Shown in pieces: positions 6,979 through 8,487 of a stretch of 8,487 nt of DNA. Source of the stretch: CAZGRP01 sp964527995 (lineage in GTDB: Bacteria > Zhuqueibacterota > Zhuqueibacteria > Oceanimicrobiales > CAZGRP01). Position 1 is the first letter of the stretch; each line of letters opens with the position of its first letter. The translations under genes and the position numbers were made by a program. The DNA is taken from positions 1 through 8,487 of the forward strand of contig CAZGRP010000108.1 in assembly GCA_964527995.1 (NCBI GenBank). Reading direction: 5' to 3'. The notes under the pieces are model-generated. The model searched no databases. It was given only the letters and a program-made list of their open reading frames with translations, and had not been told where the DNA came from.

Positions 6979-6995
6979 GCTCGCGATCTTCGAGC
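6979..6995 (-). terminator. Weak hairpin just after the minus-strand gene
   Basis: GCTCG (6979-6983) pairs with CGAGC (6991-6995) around a seven-base loop, starting eight bases beyond the minus-strand stop codon. The stem is short and no T-run follows on the minus strand, so it is at best a weak or Rho-assisted 3' end. Confidence 0.2.
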
Positions 6996-7003
6996 CGCCT
7001 ACC

Positions 7004-8487
7004 CTACCTGAGATAGAGCAGCCTGCGAGTCTCAACCCGACCGCCGGCCTCGAGGCGATAGAAATACACACCACCCGCCACCCCAGAGGCGTCCCAAACC
7101 GCACGATGCTCCCCGGCGCTTTGCTCGCCGTCGACAAGCACAGCGACTTCCCGTCCCAGCAAGTCGAAGATGGACAACCGCACCTTGGCCGACTGGCTGA
7201 GCCGGTAGATGATTGCGGTGGTCGGTTTTGCCATGACAGCCCGGCCGGCTCTCTGCGGGAAAGGGTTCGGGTAGTTTTGCAGCAGGCTGAACTTTTGCGG
7301 CGGGCCGTTTTCGTGCGTCACACCCATAGGCAAAGGCGTGATCGGGGAGACCGCCCCTTCAAGGACGCTGAGTCCACCTCCGTAGGTTGCGAAATAGGCG
7401 TTGCCACGCCGATCGAAACGAATCCGCTTGATGTAGTTGTGCGCCAGACCCGAGTCGCTGCCATACCTCTTCCAGTTGGCGCTGTCGGCTTTCACCAGAC
7501 CTCCGGCCTGCACCAGCTGCGAGTCTCCATCGGGAGTCCACGTGAACACGTTGCTGTAACCGAACCAGACGTTTCCGAGTTCGTCGACCGCGACCGCGGT
7601 GACGTACTCACTGTTCGGCAAGTCAGGGATGAGGTGTTGCTGCCAACCCGATCCATCGTATTCCAGCAGACCCAGCCCCGAGGTGGCGGCCCACACGCTG
7701 CCGTTGGGCGCGACATACAGGTCGCTGACGTCCTGGATCGGCATGCCCTCAAAGGTGGTAAAGTGCGACCAGCCGGTGCCGTCGAAGCGGCTGATGCCGG
7801 CATCGCTGGCTACCCAGACGCCGCCGCTGCTGTCGACAACGACGCTGCGGACGTTGGCCGAAGGCAGGTTCTCCGTTGTGGTGAAGGTCTGCCACTGCGA
7901 GCCGTCGAAGCGACCGACGCCGTAACCCAAAGCCGTCACCCAGAGATTGCCGTCGCGGTCGAAAGCCAGAGAGTTGAAAGAACTCCATCCCGGCGGAGTG
8001 TCGGCCACATGCCAGGCGCCGCCATCGAGATACATCACCCCTGCCCTTCCGGCTGCCCAGAGCGCACCGTCCTGTCCGAAGGCCAGCTTGTAGACATAGT
8101 CATCGGGCAGGCCGTTCGCGGGCGTGAAGTGCTCCCACGTCGAGCCGTCGAAGTGGGAGATCCCTCCCTCGCCTGCCGTCCACAACGAGCTGTCGGGGCC
8201 GAACGCCACATCCCAGAGGATGTCGCCTGCCGGCCCTTCACTGCCCGCCATGTAATCCGTCCACGGAGTGGCTTCGGCCGTGGCTGAATAGACGGCCACA
8301 AGCAACGTATCATTTGGCGACACGATCAGCATTCTCGCCGGGCGAGCCTCGCCGTCCTGCCAGCCGGCAAAGGTGTAGCTCTCGCCATTCACCGGCCAGA
8401 CGGTCCGGGCTCCAATAGTGACGGGTTGGCCGTAGGCCCAGGCGAGGCGCACCGGCCCCACAAACTGCTCGCCGCCGACACCGGGGA
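7004..8487 (-). CDS. Secreted seven-blade Reg_prop beta-propeller protein with T9SS sorting domain (5' end outside window)
   Basis: The reading frame runs off the window edge with no stop. A GTG at 8459-8461 could start it, but no signal peptide follows and the frame stays open upstream, so the gene is treated as N-terminally incomplete (at least 485 residues visible from that GTG). Numbered from there: residues 10-60 look like a divergent InlB-type/Big repeat (YTFAGWQDGE...NDTLLVAVY). Residues 80-369 hold seven two-component-regulator propeller (Reg_prop) repeats of about 41 residues, with core D-x-x-G-x-[LV]-W and [RHY]-[FL]-D-G-x-x-W. Residues 391-485 are a type A T9SS C-terminal sorting domain, including LLQNYPNPF, RLSIFDLLGREV and GVYFYRLEAGG. 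The protein is probably carried across the outer membrane by T9SS and then released or surface-anchored. No kinase or other effector domain is visible, so it is not itself a hybrid two-component regulator; its ligand or activity is unknown. It converges on the respiratory operon and is unlikely to be functionally linked to it. Confidence 0.9.
   Translation of the reverse strand, partial: PGVGGEQFVGPVRLAWAYGQPVTIGARTVWPVNGESYTFAGWQDGEARPARMLIVSPNDTLLVAVYSATAEATPWTDYMAGSEGPAGDILWDVAFGPDSSLWTAGEGGISHFDGSTWEHFTPANGLPDDYVYKLAFGQDGALWAAGRAGVMYLDGGAWHVADTPPGWSSFNSLAFDRDGNLWVTALGYGVGRFDGSQWQTFTTTENLPSANVRSVVVDSSGGVWVASDAGISRFDGTGWSHFTTFEGMPIQDVSDLYVAPNGSVWAATSGLGLLEYDGSGWQQHLIPDLPNSEYVTAVAVDELGNVWFGYSNVFTWTPDGDSQLVQAGGLVKADSANWKRYGSDSGLAHNYIKRIRFDRRGNAYFATYGGGLSVLEGAVSPITPLPMGVTHENGPPQKFSLLQNYPNPFPQRAGRAVMAKPTTAIIYRLSQSAKVRLSIFDLLGREVAVLVDGEQSAGEHRAVWDASGVAGGVYFYRLEAGGRVETRRLLYLR
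7007..7291 (-). other. T9SS (Por) type A C-terminal sorting domain
   Basis: The last 95 residues of the propeller protein form an Ig-like sorting domain. Recognisable elements in order are QNYPNPF, TTAIIYRLSQSAKVRLSIFD, LLGREVAVLVDGEQSAGEH, VWDASG and GGVYFYRLEAGG. This domain directs export by the type IX system, which is known from the FCB group, and is the best lineage clue in the window. The segment after NPF carries about ten extra residues compared with the common NPFNPxTTI pattern (7226-7258). Confidence 0.9.
7355..8224 (-). repeat. Seven Reg_prop propeller blade repeats
   Basis: Seven tandem units of about 41 residues (roughly 123 bases) start at residues 80, 122, 162, 203, 244, 286 and 343 of the visible protein. 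Each has a D/S-x-x-G-x-[VLA]-[WY]-x-[AGT] strand, and most follow it with a [FLY]-D-G-x-x-W turn. The sixth unit is longer (about 57 residues) and has the divergent TWTPDGDSQL in place of FDGxxW. Seven units make a closed single propeller, so the repeat domain appears complete. The DNA repeats are diverged, with no sign of recent copying. Confidence 0.85.

Noticed and set aside
7106..8287. Long open frame on the plus strand opposite the propeller gene
   Set aside because: It is antisense to a gene with clear Reg_prop and T9SS domains. Its translation shows no recognisable domain and is explained by codon bias in GC-rich DNA.
8459..8461. GTG as true start of the propeller gene
   Set aside because: The frame remains open to the window edge (upstream residues read ...GVGGEQF). 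No signal peptide follows the GTG although the protein carries a secretion domain, and the residue fits as an internal Val.
1..8487. CRISPR arrays, tRNA or rRNA genes, insertion sequences, attachment sites
   Set aside because: I saw no regularly spaced direct repeats, no cloverleaf-like segments, no transposase-like proteins and no terminal inverted repeats.

Overview
The window is GC-rich and comes from a bacterium of the FCB superphylum or a close relative. The placement rests on the minus-strand protein, which ends in a type IX secretion (T9SS, Por) C-terminal sorting domain, and on a plus-strand operon related to alternative complex III (ACIII). The high GC and the clear Shine-Dalgarno sequences before most genes argue against a typical low-GC Bacteroidia or Flavobacteriia genome. 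Lineages such as Calditrichota, KSB1, Zixibacteria, Latescibacteria or Rhodothermota-like bacteria fit better. This is inference, not a placement.

Region 1 (1-159) is a non-coding leader holding short palindromes but no convincing promoter. Region 2 (160-6833) is one tightly packed plus-strand operon of seven genes: a membrane-anchored pentaheme cytochrome c (ActA/QrcA-like); a Tat-exported molybdopterin-oxidoreductase-fold protein (ActB1/QrcB-like); a CcmH-like cytochrome c maturation protein; a four-cluster iron-sulfur protein (ActB2/QrcC-like); a ten-helix NrfD-type quinone-site membrane protein (ActC/QrcD-like); a two-helix DUF3341 protein (ActD); and a monoheme cytochrome c (ActE). Region 3 (6834-7003) is a short convergent intergenic gap with inverted repeats. 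Region 4 (7004-8487, minus strand, 5' end outside the window) is a secreted seven-blade Reg_prop beta-propeller protein with a T9SS sorting domain.

The operon most likely encodes a periplasm-facing quinone/cytochrome c oxidoreductase. NrfD would handle the quinone, the iron-sulfur subunit would form the wire, and the six c-hemes (five in ActA, one in ActE) would pass electrons to or from periplasmic carriers. It is not a textbook ACIII. ActB is split into two genes, the second NrfD-type subunit (ActF) is absent, a CcmH-like gene sits inside the operon, and the molybdopterin-fold subunit keeps a full four-cysteine [4Fe-4S] motif that ACIII ActB1 domains, as I recall them, lack, while no cysteine is available as a molybdenum ligand. 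The set looks like a hybrid between the four-subunit Qrc complex of sulfate reducers and ACIII.
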